A DNA stretch of 64,000 nucleotides from an uncultured Bacteroidales bacterium (GTDB lineage Bacteria > Bacteroidota > Bacteroidia > Bacteroidales > UBA3824). The notes below the pieces were generated by a model that did no database searches, was not told the DNA's origin, and saw only the letters and a list, made by a program, of their open reading frames with translations. Below are positions 53,568-63,300 of this stretch, piece by piece. Positions within the stretch are counted from its first letter, which is position 1, and each line of letters opens with the position of its first letter. Both the position numbers and the translations under genes were made by a program. The DNA is taken from NCBI GenBank assembly GCA_937877455.1, contig CALFIU010000129.1:1-64000 (forward strand), read 5' to 3'.

Positions 53568-56500
53568 ATGAAAAAAATATTATTAACAATAGCAATGATA
53601 TTTTGCATACAAGCAATCTATTCACAAAAAATGAATTACGACAGTTTGATAAAATATGGCTGCGAACTTTACAAACAAGGGCGTTATGATGAAGCAATTG
53701 ACGTTTTTACAAAACCTCAAGAAACCGATGAATTTGAAAAAAACTATAGACCCAAAATATTGCCATATTTTATCGACTACAATTTAAAAATGGGCAACAT
53801 ACAAGGAGCAGAAAATGAACTTGAAGACTTAAAAAAACTTACAAAAAACACACAAACATTAGATTATGCAATGCAACTTTCTGCATCGGCTAAAATAAAA
53901 AATCAAAAAGGCGAATTTAAAACCGCACTCGAACTCGAAAGTAAAGCCTTAGACCTAAAAAACACTCTCAATGCCGACAATATCCCCAAAATACATTCAC
54001 TCGCTAATTTAGCCTACTCGTGTTCTCATTTAGCTGACTATCATGCTGCCGAAGATTTTGCTCTTCAAGCCGAAAACCTTGTAGAAAACAACGATTGGCT
54101 ACATGCAGAAATCTTAGACTTACTCGCCGAAAATTGCCTTCTAAAATCCGATTTCGATAATGCCGTTTCTTACGCCTTAGAAGCCCAAAGTCTTTGGGGC
54201 GAGATAACTTCTATTGAACACGCATATTCGCTTATAAACCTTACATATTGCTATCTTGTTTGCAACGAAATACTAAATGCCGAAACCCAATATTACAAAG
54301 CAAACCAAATAATAACTGCTTTTGGCAATAAATATGGAGAACACAACATTTCTTTTGTAAAACTATATCAATGCTATGCCGAAATATGTTATTATCTCGG
54401 AGATTTCTCCGAAGCAATAAACAACATAGAAAAATGCATGACATTGGCATCAGAACTTCTTGGCAACACCGAAAATTATATCTATGCCAACCTTATACAA
54501 AATGCCGCCAACTATAATCTTGAAGCAGGCAACTACAACGTAGCAAAAGATTTATACTTTCAATCGCTAAAACTTATAGAAAAACTTTCTGGCAAAGATA
54601 CTCCCGACTATGTAAAAATATCAATAGGTATAGCCGAATATTATAGTCAAATAGGCAACACCAACAAATCGATTGAAATATGCCTAAAAATACTTAATGA
54701 TACTCCTGCTAACATTTGGGACAATTTTATGCTCTATGCCGAAATACTTACAAAACTTGCAAAATATCAATCTCTCGTTGGAAATTATGCCGAGGCTGTT
54801 AACAACGCCCAAAAAACAATGGAAATAATATCGAATAAAATAGGCAAAAGACATATTTTCTACGTCAACGCTCTTGATATAATGGCATCAAACTATTATT
54901 ATATCGGAGATTTAAATACTGCAGCCCAAATGCAAAAACAAGCACTGGAGATAAGATCTCAACTCAAAGCAGGTAAATATAATCTCAAATACGCTTCAAA
55001 ACTCTCATTCTTAGCAAAAATACAACACCACATAGGACAAACCGACAGCGCAATAGCCTTAGAAAACGAAGCTCTCTTAATTAGAAAAGCTATAGAAACC
55101 GATGTTGCTCAACTTCAACAAGCTAAATCTTTAAGCAACTTAGCCTTTTACAACAGCACAACAAATCCAAAAAAAGCATACGAATTAGAAAACCAAGCAT
55201 TAAACATCTACCAAGTAAAATTTCCCGATGGCCATCCTATTACGGCTAAGTCGCTGAGCAACATTGCATACTATTGTTATTTGCAAAAACAATATCAAAA
55301 TGCGGTAGATTTTGAAGAACAATCTCTCAAAATGCGCAAACAAATTGGCGACAAACAGCCCGACAACATAACATCACTACAAAAACTCGCTCTATACTAT
55401 TCCAAAGTAGGAAACAAAGATCGCTCAAATGCCGCCACAAGATTAGCTTGTAACTCGCTTTCGCAAATAATAGTTAACAATTTTCCATTTTTACCGTTAA
55501 GGCAACGTACAGCCTTTTTGGAAAAACATAGGGATTGGTTTACAAGGCAACTTCCAACCTTAGCTCTCGAAAATAACGATGGCTTTTTGGCAGAAAAAGC
55601 ATTCGACGCTCAACTTCTAACAAAAGGAATGTTACTAAATACGGAAATAGAAATAAAAAAAACAATAGAAAATAGCGGCGACAAAGAACTAATTTCCAAT
55701 TATGAAAAACTTATGCTTCTTCTTTCTACATTAAACAAACAATATTCTCTATCTGTACAAAACAGAACTGCCAACATCAATGAGCTTTTGGAAGAGATAA
55801 ATGCTCTATCAAACTCCATTGTAACACAAGTGTTGGAAATTGATAGTTACAAACAAAAACTAAACATAAAAACAAGCGACATACAATTAGCTCTTAATAG
55901 CACCGACATTGCAATAGAATTTTTAAATTTTAACCTAAACAATCAAGAAATATACGCTGCATTACTACTAAAAAACGATATGTTACACCCAATAATTATA
56001 AAACTTTTTACAAAACAAGAATTAGAAAACCTACAAGCAAATCAATATCATACCAAACCTTATTTGTACAACCTTGTTTGGAAACCATTGGAACCATACA
56101 TAAAAAATGCAAAAAACATATATTTTTCGCCATCAGGAATGCTCCACAACATAGCTATTGAATATCTTGCCAACGAAAATGGCATTTTTATAGACAATTG
56201 TCACAACATGCACCGACTTTCGTCAACACGCGAAATAGCTATACCTCAAAACAATAAACAAAATAAAAAAGCAGCCATTTTCGGTGGTCTCAACTACAAT
56301 TTTTCTTACGAACAAATAGACACATTAACCGCTACAAACCAAATAATTTCGTTTACTCGCGGTGGTCAACTTGGCGAACTTCCTCAATCAAAAGCTGAAG
56401 TAGAAACTGTATCAAAAATGCTAAAAGACAACGGATACTCGGTGGCAGAGGGATTTGGCGACAAAGGTACTGAAGATGCTTTCAAAAATCTTTCGGGACA

Positions 56501-57005
56501 AGAAATTGGCATAATACATATTTCAACTCATGGTTTTTTCAACTCTCCAAATAATACCCCAAGCGACGAAGGAATATTAAACAAAGAATACCGTTCGCTT
56601 TGTAATTCAGGATTATACATGGCTGGCGCATCGGCTGTATTGTCAAATTATAGTAATGCGCCAATCAATGCAAGCGACGGAATACTAACAGCATTAGAAA
56701 TTGCTGGACTTAGTTTCAAAAATCTTGACCTAACTGTTCTTGCTGCATGTCAAACTGGCAACGGTGAAATTTCTTCCGATGGCGTTCTTGGTTTGCAACG
56801 CGGTTTTAAAAAAACTGGTGCTAAAACTATAATAATGAGTCTTCACAAAGTTGACGACAACGCTACCAAAACTCTGATAACATATTTTTACGAAAACTAT
56901 TTGGCTGGAAATGATAAACATACAGCTTTTTCTGATGCTATAAAAAAAATGCGTGAACAATTTACTCAGCCACACCTTTGGGCGGCTTTTATAATGATTG
57001 ATTAA
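53568..57005 (+). CDS. Exported long TPR-CHAT caspase-like protease, copy C
   Basis: An 1145-residue protein with signal peptide (about 1-19, ending IYS-Q). About 600 residues of TPR units follow (many of the FxxAxxxExxALxI type, e.g. GDLNTAAQMQKQALEIR, KQYQNAVDFEEQSLKMR), then a helical bridge and a C-terminal CHAT domain (about 840-1145). The catalytic pair is His988 (ISTHGFF) and Cys1061 (LAACQTGNG). The DGILTALEIAGL and GAKTIIMSLHKVDDNAT segments are family hallmarks. It ends HLWAAFIMID. It is longer in the TPR part than copies A and B and not part of their duplication. In ordinary TPR-CHAT systems the TPRs sense an activator; here the sensor would face the periplasm. Confidence 0.88.
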   Translation: MKKILLTIAMIFCIQAIYSQKMNYDSLIKYGCELYKQGRYDEAIDVFTKPQETDEFEKNYRPKILPYFIDYNLKMGNIQGAENELEDLKKLTKNTQTLDYAMQLSASAKIKNQKGEFKTALELESKALDLKNTLNADNIPKIHSLANLAYSCSHLADYHAAEDFALQAENLVENNDWLHAEILDLLAENCLLKSDFDNAVSYALEAQSLWGEITSIEHAYSLINLTYCYLVCNEILNAETQYYKANQIITAFGNKYGEHNISFVKLYQCYAEICYYLGDFSEAINNIEKCMTLASELLGNTENYIYANLIQNAANYNLEAGNYNVAKDLYFQSLKLIEKLSGKDTPDYVKISIGIAEYYSQIGNTNKSIEICLKILNDTPANIWDNFMLYAEILTKLAKYQSLVGNYAEAVNNAQKTMEIISNKIGKRHIFYVNALDIMASNYYYIGDLNTAAQMQKQALEIRSQLKAGKYNLKYASKLSFLAKIQHHIGQTDSAIALENEALLIRKAIETDVAQLQQAKSLSNLAFYNSTTNPKKAYELENQALNIYQVKFPDGHPITAKSLSNIAYYCYLQKQYQNAVDFEEQSLKMRKQIGDKQPDNITSLQKLALYYSKVGNKDRSNAATRLACNSLSQIIVNNFPFLPLRQRTAFLEKHRDWFTRQLPTLALENNDGFLAEKAFDAQLLTKGMLLNTEIEIKKTIENSGDKELISNYEKLMLLLSTLNKQYSLSVQNRTANINELLEEINALSNSIVTQVLEIDSYKQKLNIKTSDIQLALNSTDIAIEFLNFNLNNQEIYAALLLKNDMLHPIIIKLFTKQELENLQANQYHTKPYLYNLVWKPLEPYIKNAKNIYFSPSGMLHNIAIEYLANENGIFIDNCHNMHRLSSTREIAIPQNNKQNKKAAIFGGLNYNFSYEQIDTLTATNQIISFTRGGQLGELPQSKAEVETVSKMLKDNGYSVAEGFGDKGTEDAFKNLSGQEIGIIHISTHGFFNSPNNTPSDEGILNKEYRSLCNSGLYMAGASAVLSNYSNAPINASDGILTALEIAGLSFKNLDLTVLAACQTGNGEISSDGVLGLQRGFKKTGAKTIIMSLHKVDDNATKTLITYFYENYLAGNDKHTAFSDAIKKMREQFTQPHLWAAFIMID

Positions 57006-57024
57006 CACTAAAAACTACCAAAAA

Positions 57025-57729
57025 ATGAAAAAAATCTTTATTTTAACATTAGTTTGCTTAACAATAAGCTCATACGTCAACGGACAAGCATACAAATCTA
57101 CAAAAGAAATGCAAGCATTCAAAAATTACTGCATAGAAGCTGCCACCGCTGCAAAAAGTCAAAACCCAACAATGCTCGAAAAGTGCATTCAAAACTATAC
57201 ACCCGCACAAAACGGTAAAGACGAAATTTTTATCTTCAACAACACTCAAATTTATTATCAACATGCCAACCAATGCCAAAGTTTCAAAAAAGAAAACACA
57301 TTGTCAGAAATAAGTTGCAAAGGACATTTTAAATTTCTTCCTGCGTACATCGACACAATGCTGATGAATTTAGAAACAGTAGAAGTTAATCCAGCCCACA
57401 TTCTACGCTCTGGCAACATAAGTTTTTATTACTACGTTGGCGCAATAAAAGCAAAAAGTAGCGTACAATATACCATAAACGGTAGCAATAACATTGAAAT
57501 ATTTGCTGTTGCCGAAAATTGCGCACCCATAAATCTAAGCATAGAAACCGATGCAAAAACAGCAAAAAATTCGCAAACAGAAAGACTCAAACTCCAAGAC
57601 TACGCATCAAAAGACAAAAAAGCAGCACAAATCGGTTGGATTATGTACAACAACGCCCAAATAGCCATCACAATAGAAAACCCAACTAAAAACGATTTTA
57701 GTTTTATTGTCGCAATAAAAAACTACTAA
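57025..57729 (+). CDS. Exported protein of unknown family closing the CHAT locus
   Basis: A 234-residue secreted protein (signal peptide about 1-20, ending VNG-Q). The start at 57025 (MKKIFILTLVC) is chosen over an in-frame ATG at 56998, which overlaps the previous stop and precedes the signal peptide. The mature N-terminal half is helical (AFKNYCIEAATAAKSQNPTMLEKCI) with four or more cysteines. The C-terminal half looks like a beta-sandwich (ISFYYYVGAIKAKSSVQYTI to IAITIENPTKNDFSFIVAIKNY). The last part recalls PPC-like or galactose-binding folds without a clear match. It lies 19 bases after CHAT copy C. Confidence 0.6.
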   Translation: MKKIFILTLVCLTISSYVNGQAYKSTKEMQAFKNYCIEAATAAKSQNPTMLEKCIQNYTPAQNGKDEIFIFNNTQIYYQHANQCQSFKKENTLSEISCKGHFKFLPAYIDTMLMNLETVEVNPAHILRSGNISFYYYVGAIKAKSSVQYTINGSNNIEIFAVAENCAPINLSIETDAKTAKNSQTERLKLQDYASKDKKAAQIGWIMYNNAQIAITIENPTKNDFSFIVAIKNY

Positions 57730-57791
57730 ACTTTAAAACTTTGCCAATTTTTACATCTTAGATTATTAAACTAAATAAAAACAAAGTTTTT

Positions 57792-58823
57792 TTATTTAAT
57801 ACCTCTTTCCGACAATGCCTTACGATACTCTTTGGCATACTTTAAATGCTGTTCATAAGTGCGCGCAAAATTGTGTCTGCCCGAAAAATCGCTTTTGGCA
57901 CACATATAAACATAATCATTGCGCTGATAGTTTAAAACAGCTGTAAGTGCACTTTTTTCTGGAAAAGCAATAACACTTGGTGGCAATCCCGTGTTTACGT
58001 AGGTGTTGTAGGGGCTATCTAATTTAAGCATATCGCCACCCACACGCTTTATCGTAAAATCTCCAACTGCAAAAACCACTGTTGGATCCGATTGCAACGG
58101 CATCCCTATTTTTAATCGGTTGATATAAAGCCCAGCTATTATTGGCTGTTCGTCTTTATAACGCGATTGCTCACTTTGCACAATAGATGCCAACACACTT
58201 ACTTCCAACGGTGTAAAGCCAATATCACGTGCTTTTTTTAGATTATCTTCATTCCAAAAGTTTGAATATATCTTGTGCATTTTTTCAACAAACTTTTCGG
58301 CTTGTGTATTCCAATAAAATTGATATGTATCGGGAATAAACATCGCAGATATTGTTTGGGGCGTAAATCCATATTTTTGAGTAAAATTATTGTCGTTCAA
58401 TAAGTTAAACAAATAACTACTATCCAATTCCAACTGTTTGGAAATTTTTGAACACAATTGTTTTATAGTATGCAGATTGTTGAAACTTACATTTATAGGC
58501 TCTTGTAAACCACTCCTAAGCATATTAACAAGTTCACTATTAGACATTCCATCTTTTATTTTATAACGACCACCATGTATTTGCGAAATGTAATGTTTTC
58601 GCTTTGCCGTCCATTCAAAAGCTTCAATATCCAACACTTTAAAATTCTGTTGCAAAAGATTCTTAACCGTTTCAAAATCCGAATTAGACGGAATGTATAG
58701 ATACTCGTCTGAATTAACAAAAATATTTTTTTCATAAACCTTGGCATAAAATTTCCAAGCCACCAATGCGCCAACAATACACGCTACAGTCAACGCAAGA
58801 AGTATTATTCTTAAAGTTTTCAT
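57792..58823 (-). CDS. mltG: MltG, endolytic peptidoglycan transglycosylase
   Basis: A 343-residue inner-membrane YceG/MltG protein. One N-terminal helix (about 7-25) is followed by the LysM-like region and the catalytic domain. VLASIVQSEQSRYKDEQPIIAGLYINRLKIGMPLQSDPTVV (about 210-250) carries the catalytic Glu in the place of the VEKET motif. DSPYNTYVNTGLPPSVIAFP and the final HNFARTYEQHLKYA are intact. It cuts nascent glycan strands. It overlaps the symporter gene by four bases. Confidence 0.93.
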   Translation of the reverse strand: MKTLRIILLALTVACIVGALVAWKFYAKVYEKNIFVNSDEYLYIPSNSDFETVKNLLQQNFKVLDIEAFEWTAKRKHYISQIHGGRYKIKDGMSNSELVNMLRSGLQEPINVSFNNLHTIKQLCSKISKQLELDSSYLFNLLNDNNFTQKYGFTPQTISAMFIPDTYQFYWNTQAEKFVEKMHKIYSNFWNEDNLKKARDIGFTPLEVSVLASIVQSEQSRYKDEQPIIAGLYINRLKIGMPLQSDPTVVFAVGDFTIKRVGGDMLKLDSPYNTYVNTGLPPSVIAFPEKSALTAVLNYQRNDYVYMCAKSDFSGRHNFARTYEQHLKYAKEYRKALSERGIK

Positions 58824-60259
58824 TTTACAATATCGTTTTCCTTGCTTTTTGTTAATAATAATATTACAAAAGTTAATAATCCATTAATTATAAGCATTTC
58901 AAAACCAAATTTATAATGCCAATATCTTTCAGATATTTGGGCAAGCACAAAACAAACTATGGGCGGAAAAAACATCAAATAAGGTACGGCATTATCGTTG
59001 ATTTTAACCTTGGTAAACAATACTAACGCAAAAATTCCAAGTATTGGACCATAGGTATAACCAGCAGTTTTAAATACAAGATTTACAACACTATCATCGC
59101 TACAACTAAAAGCCGTTACAATAGCAAAAACAGCTGTCATAAGCGACAAATGTACAATTGTACGTTTTTTTCTATCATCAGAAGTTCCCGTTTTTCCATC
59201 CATACTCAAAAAATCAACACAAATAGATGTTGTCATGGCTGTAAGTGCAGAATCAGCACTCGAAAACGCTGCGGCTACAATACCTACAACAAAAACTGCT
59301 GCCACTGGAATACCAAGGTGTTTAAATGCCAACTCAGGGAAAAGACTATCGCCACAAGCCGTTACCCCAATAGACGATGCATAAACATAAAGCAAAAGTC
59401 CCAACACTAAAAATAAAACTACAACGGGTACTTGAATTATGCTAAACCAAAAAATGTTTTTTTGAGAATCGCGAGCTGTTTTGCAACTTAAATTTTTCTG
59501 CATCATATCTTGATCCAACCCATTCATCACCACTGCCATAAATATACCAGAGATAAAATGTTTTACAAAAAATGTTGAACTTGATACATCAAAATCAAAA
59601 ACCTTTGCTCGGTCGTCCATTTTCAACGTATTAAAAACATCCTCTACAGAATAACCAAGCCTTGCACACACCACTACAACCGTAACCACCAACGACAAAA
59701 GCATAAAAGTTGTTTGCAACATATCAGTGCGTACAATGGTTTTGATGCCCGCCTTACGAGTATAAAAATAAATCATAGCCAAAACCACAGCCGCTGCCAC
59801 AAAAAACGGTACAGAATCACCAAAAACGCCTATCTTGACTACAAGAATTACCAAAAACAACCTAAACGATGCACCAGCAAGTTTGGATAAGATAAAGAAA
59901 AACGAAGTTGCACGACAACTTTTTTCACCAAATCTATTTTTTATAAGTCCATAAATAGAAACCAATCCTGTTTTATAGTACAAAGGAACCAAAAAACCTG
60001 CTATAATCCAATACCCCAGCATGTTGCCAAATACCATCTGTAAATATGTAAACTTATCTACAGCCACCATGCCCGGAACCGATACAAACGTAACTCCCGA
60101 TAACGCTGCTCCTATCATGCCAAAAGCCACCATATACCACGGTGTGCGACGTTCTCCAATAAAAAAAGCATCGTTTCCTGTATTGCGCGATGTCTGTCGC
60201 GACACCAAAAGCAATATCCCAAAATAAATTATAATTGTAGCAGATACAACTAATGCCAT
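58820..60259 (-). CDS. Sodium:solute symporter family protein
   Basis: A 479-residue inner-membrane protein with about 13 hydrophobic segments. Family features are NTGNDAFFIGERRTPWYMVAFGMIGAALSGVTFVSVPGMV (about 25-64), MLGYWIIAGFLVPLYYKTGLVSIYGLIKNRFG (about 79-110), GLDQDMMQKNLSCKTARDSQKNIF (about 244-267) and VVGIVAAAFSSADSALTAMTTSICVDF (about 320-346), as in the SSS/SLC5 transporters. It couples sodium uptake to import of an unknown solute (sialic acid, proline, sugars or others). It overlaps mltG, which follows. Confidence 0.9.
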   Translation of the reverse strand: MALVVSATIIIYFGILLLVSRQTSRNTGNDAFFIGERRTPWYMVAFGMIGAALSGVTFVSVPGMVAVDKFTYLQMVFGNMLGYWIIAGFLVPLYYKTGLVSIYGLIKNRFGEKSCRATSFFFILSKLAGASFRLFLVILVVKIGVFGDSVPFFVAAAVVLAMIYFYTRKAGIKTIVRTDMLQTTFMLLSLVVTVVVVCARLGYSVEDVFNTLKMDDRAKVFDFDVSSSTFFVKHFISGIFMAVVMNGLDQDMMQKNLSCKTARDSQKNIFWFSIIQVPVVVLFLVLGLLLYVYASSIGVTACGDSLFPELAFKHLGIPVAAVFVVGIVAAAFSSADSALTAMTTSICVDFLSMDGKTGTSDDRKKRTIVHLSLMTAVFAIVTAFSCSDDSVVNLVFKTAGYTYGPILGIFALVLFTKVKINDNAVPYLMFFPPIVCFVLAQISERYWHYKFGFEMLIINGLLTFVILLLTKSKENDIVK

Positions 60260-60295
60260 TTTGCATAAAATTTGCCGTAAAACTACAAAAAAAAT

Positions 60296-60303
60296 TAATT
60301 TTG
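60296..60303 (+). promoter_or_regulatory. Promoter -7 box TAATTTTG of the terminal TPR gene
   Basis: TAnnTTTG match about 80 bases upstream of the ATG at 60385. Confidence 0.5.
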
Positions 60304-60384
60304 ATAATTAATCTTATTGATATTACTTTGCTTTTTGTTTGCACAGCAATTAGAAAAAACATTAAATTACTGAATATCAACTAA

Positions 60385-63300
60385 ATGAATAAAAACAACC
60401 TCATAGGTACAAATATAACATCGGCAGTTTTGAAGCAAGCCTACGAAAATACGTTGACAGGCAACGGCTCGTCTTTTTGGGTTTACAACAGACCAGGTAG
60501 CGGTATTACAACAATGATTGACAATATGCTAAAAGACATCGTAAACGATGGCAAACATATTGCCGCATCATACGACGGTCAAATATTAAGAAAAAATCGC
60601 AATGCTTTTGACCCAATGCGCGGAATATTAGCCAAACTCAACGGACGAAATCCTGATGATGAACACGACTGTTCGTTGTTTATGCCAAACGTAACTGCCA
60701 CCGACCAAGCTCTTTTGGAATTTGACAAACGAATCAGAAAGGTGGCATCCACAATGCCTCTAATTATAGTTTTTGAACATTCAGAATATTTTGATATTCA
60801 AGACCTTGAAGTTATTTTAAGGTTTATGGACTTGCTTTGCAAAAAAAACGCACCAATACTATTGTTTTTAACCACCAACCCTTTTGTACAAAACACATGG
60901 ATAAACCAAATTGCAGGATGGAGTTGCGAAAACAAAACACGCGAGATGCAGTCGATGCTAATAGACTACATCGACGAGGCATACATGGACGATGTAACAG
61001 GATTTAGAAAACGATACAACGAACCGATGTTACCTCTACACAACATGGCAGACGTATTGGAATATATGAACTTACGATTTGAAAAAAATAATTTTAATCA
61101 ACAACTATACAGTTCACTTTTTGAGGATAGCAATGGAAATATAGGTTGGCTTAAAGAATTTATAAACTTGTCGATATTAAACGGAGATATAAAAAATATT
61201 AACGATACATGGCAATTTGTAAATTATGCCAATATCAAAAAACCAAGAAAATATCTTCAACTGCTTACCGAAAGGCTAAAAGTTTATGCGTCAATTGCAA
61301 ACCAACTCGACAAAATACAATTCAACTCGCAAGACACCAAGTATAGTTTTTGGAAAAATTTTATACAATCAAATGGACTAAACCTAATAAAATTTATCGA
61401 CAAAACCATTCTACGTCGCGACCTATACACACCTGAAGAATTTGCAACTTGCAAACAACTAATTAGCAATATCCACAACCAAGCCGACGCTTTTAAACAG
61501 CATTATTCAACAGAAACCTTCGACGAAGAAAAATTGGAATATATCATTCAAATATCCAACCAAATAGCGAAAATAGAAACCGAGGTTAAAAACTGCGTTA
61601 AATTTTTAAAAGAAATAAAAGAATCGCAAGCTCTCCCCTCTTCATCGATGGCTCAAAGCAATCAAAAATTTCAAAATGCTCGCAAACTAAACAAATCGGC
61701 AGAAAAACTATTAGAAACCAAACAATATTTTGCCGCCATAAAAAAATTACTACAAGCAGAAAGCGAATTAAGATATTACTATGGCAACGACAACAATGCT
61801 GCCATAGAATCGTGTACAACATATACAAACCTTGCCAAAGCTTATCATTGGCTCGGTTGTTACAAACAAACAATGCTATATGCAGAAAAACTATTAGAAA
61901 ACGCACAAAAATGCAACAACGACAATTACCAAGCCGAAGCATATATCCTCATTGGACGGAGTTGCTACCGAATGGCAGATTTTAAAACAGCCATAGAAAA
62001 ATACAACAAGGCTTTAACTATTGCACAAAACGCTAACCTTAACAATCAAATAGCTAAATGCTCCAATCTAAAAAGTTTGGCTCACATAATGGTTGGAGAA
62101 TTTGACATTGCATTAGACCTTTTAAATAAATCAATAAAACAAAACCAAGAAATATCTAATCAAGAAGGATTAATTTCTACTCAAACCAACCTCGGAAGTT
62201 ACTATCGCCTAATAGGTGAAACTAAAAAATCTACAACTGCTCTCGAACTTGCCGAAAGTATGGTAATAAATACAAACAATAATAAACTACTTGCAAAACT
62301 ATACAATAGTATTGGACTAACCTATTGCGCCGAATTTAATTGGCAAGATGCCCAAACTTACTTCCATTCCGCATTAGAAATATACACCCTAAGCGGTGAC
62401 CATGTCAATATTGCCAACTGCTATAACAACTTCGGAATAATGTATTCAGACCGTGGCAACTATCCAAAGGCTGCCGATTTTTTACACAGAGCAATAATAA
62501 TTGACCAAACTCTCGACAATATGCCTCAATTAGCCACAAGTTACGACAACTTAGGCATTGTACTAACGGCATGCGGCGATTACAATAACGCTTACAGATT
62601 TTTAAAAAAATCATTAGCAATTAGCACAAACCTTAACAACCAACTGGCTATGTCGCAAACGTTTACAAACATTGGTAATCTACTTTTGGTAAAACAAGAA
62701 TACGACAACGCCATGGAATACTTTGAAAAGGCATTAGAAATAGACACTAAATTTAACCTTTGGAATTCTATTTTGGCCGACTACAACAACATTGGCAATA
62801 TACTATTTTATCAAAAAGAATACGACAAAGCCATTGACCTCTACCAAAAAGCAGAAAACATGGCTCAAGATAAAGATGACAAAAAAAGCCTTGCCGCTGT
62901 ATATAATAATCTTGGAAACATATATTATGATATTGAACAATATCAATTATCAGAAAATTACTATCTATTGGCTCTTACAATAAACCAAAACATAAAAGAT
63001 CAACCAGGAGAAGCTCTTAATCTTAGCAACTTAGCTGCTGTTTATTTAACAACAAACAAAATAAAAAAATCGATAGAATATATAACCCAAGCCATAAAAA
63101 TTGACGAAAAAATAAAAGATAACCTCAAATTGGCTCAACACAACGAAAACCTCGGTGATATTTTTTCTCAAATAAGAGAATATGATAATGCAGAAAAATG
63201 CTACTTTAAATCGCTCGACATATACAACACTCTCAAAATGGAGGACGAAATTGCAAGATGTCAAAACGCTCTCAGTTTTTGTTACGAAAACACCAACAGA

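Noticed and set aside
46569..57729. Type III-E CRISPR-associated TPR-CHAT system
   Set aside because: No Cas7-11-like gene, no CRISPR array, and the CHAT proteins here have signal peptides.
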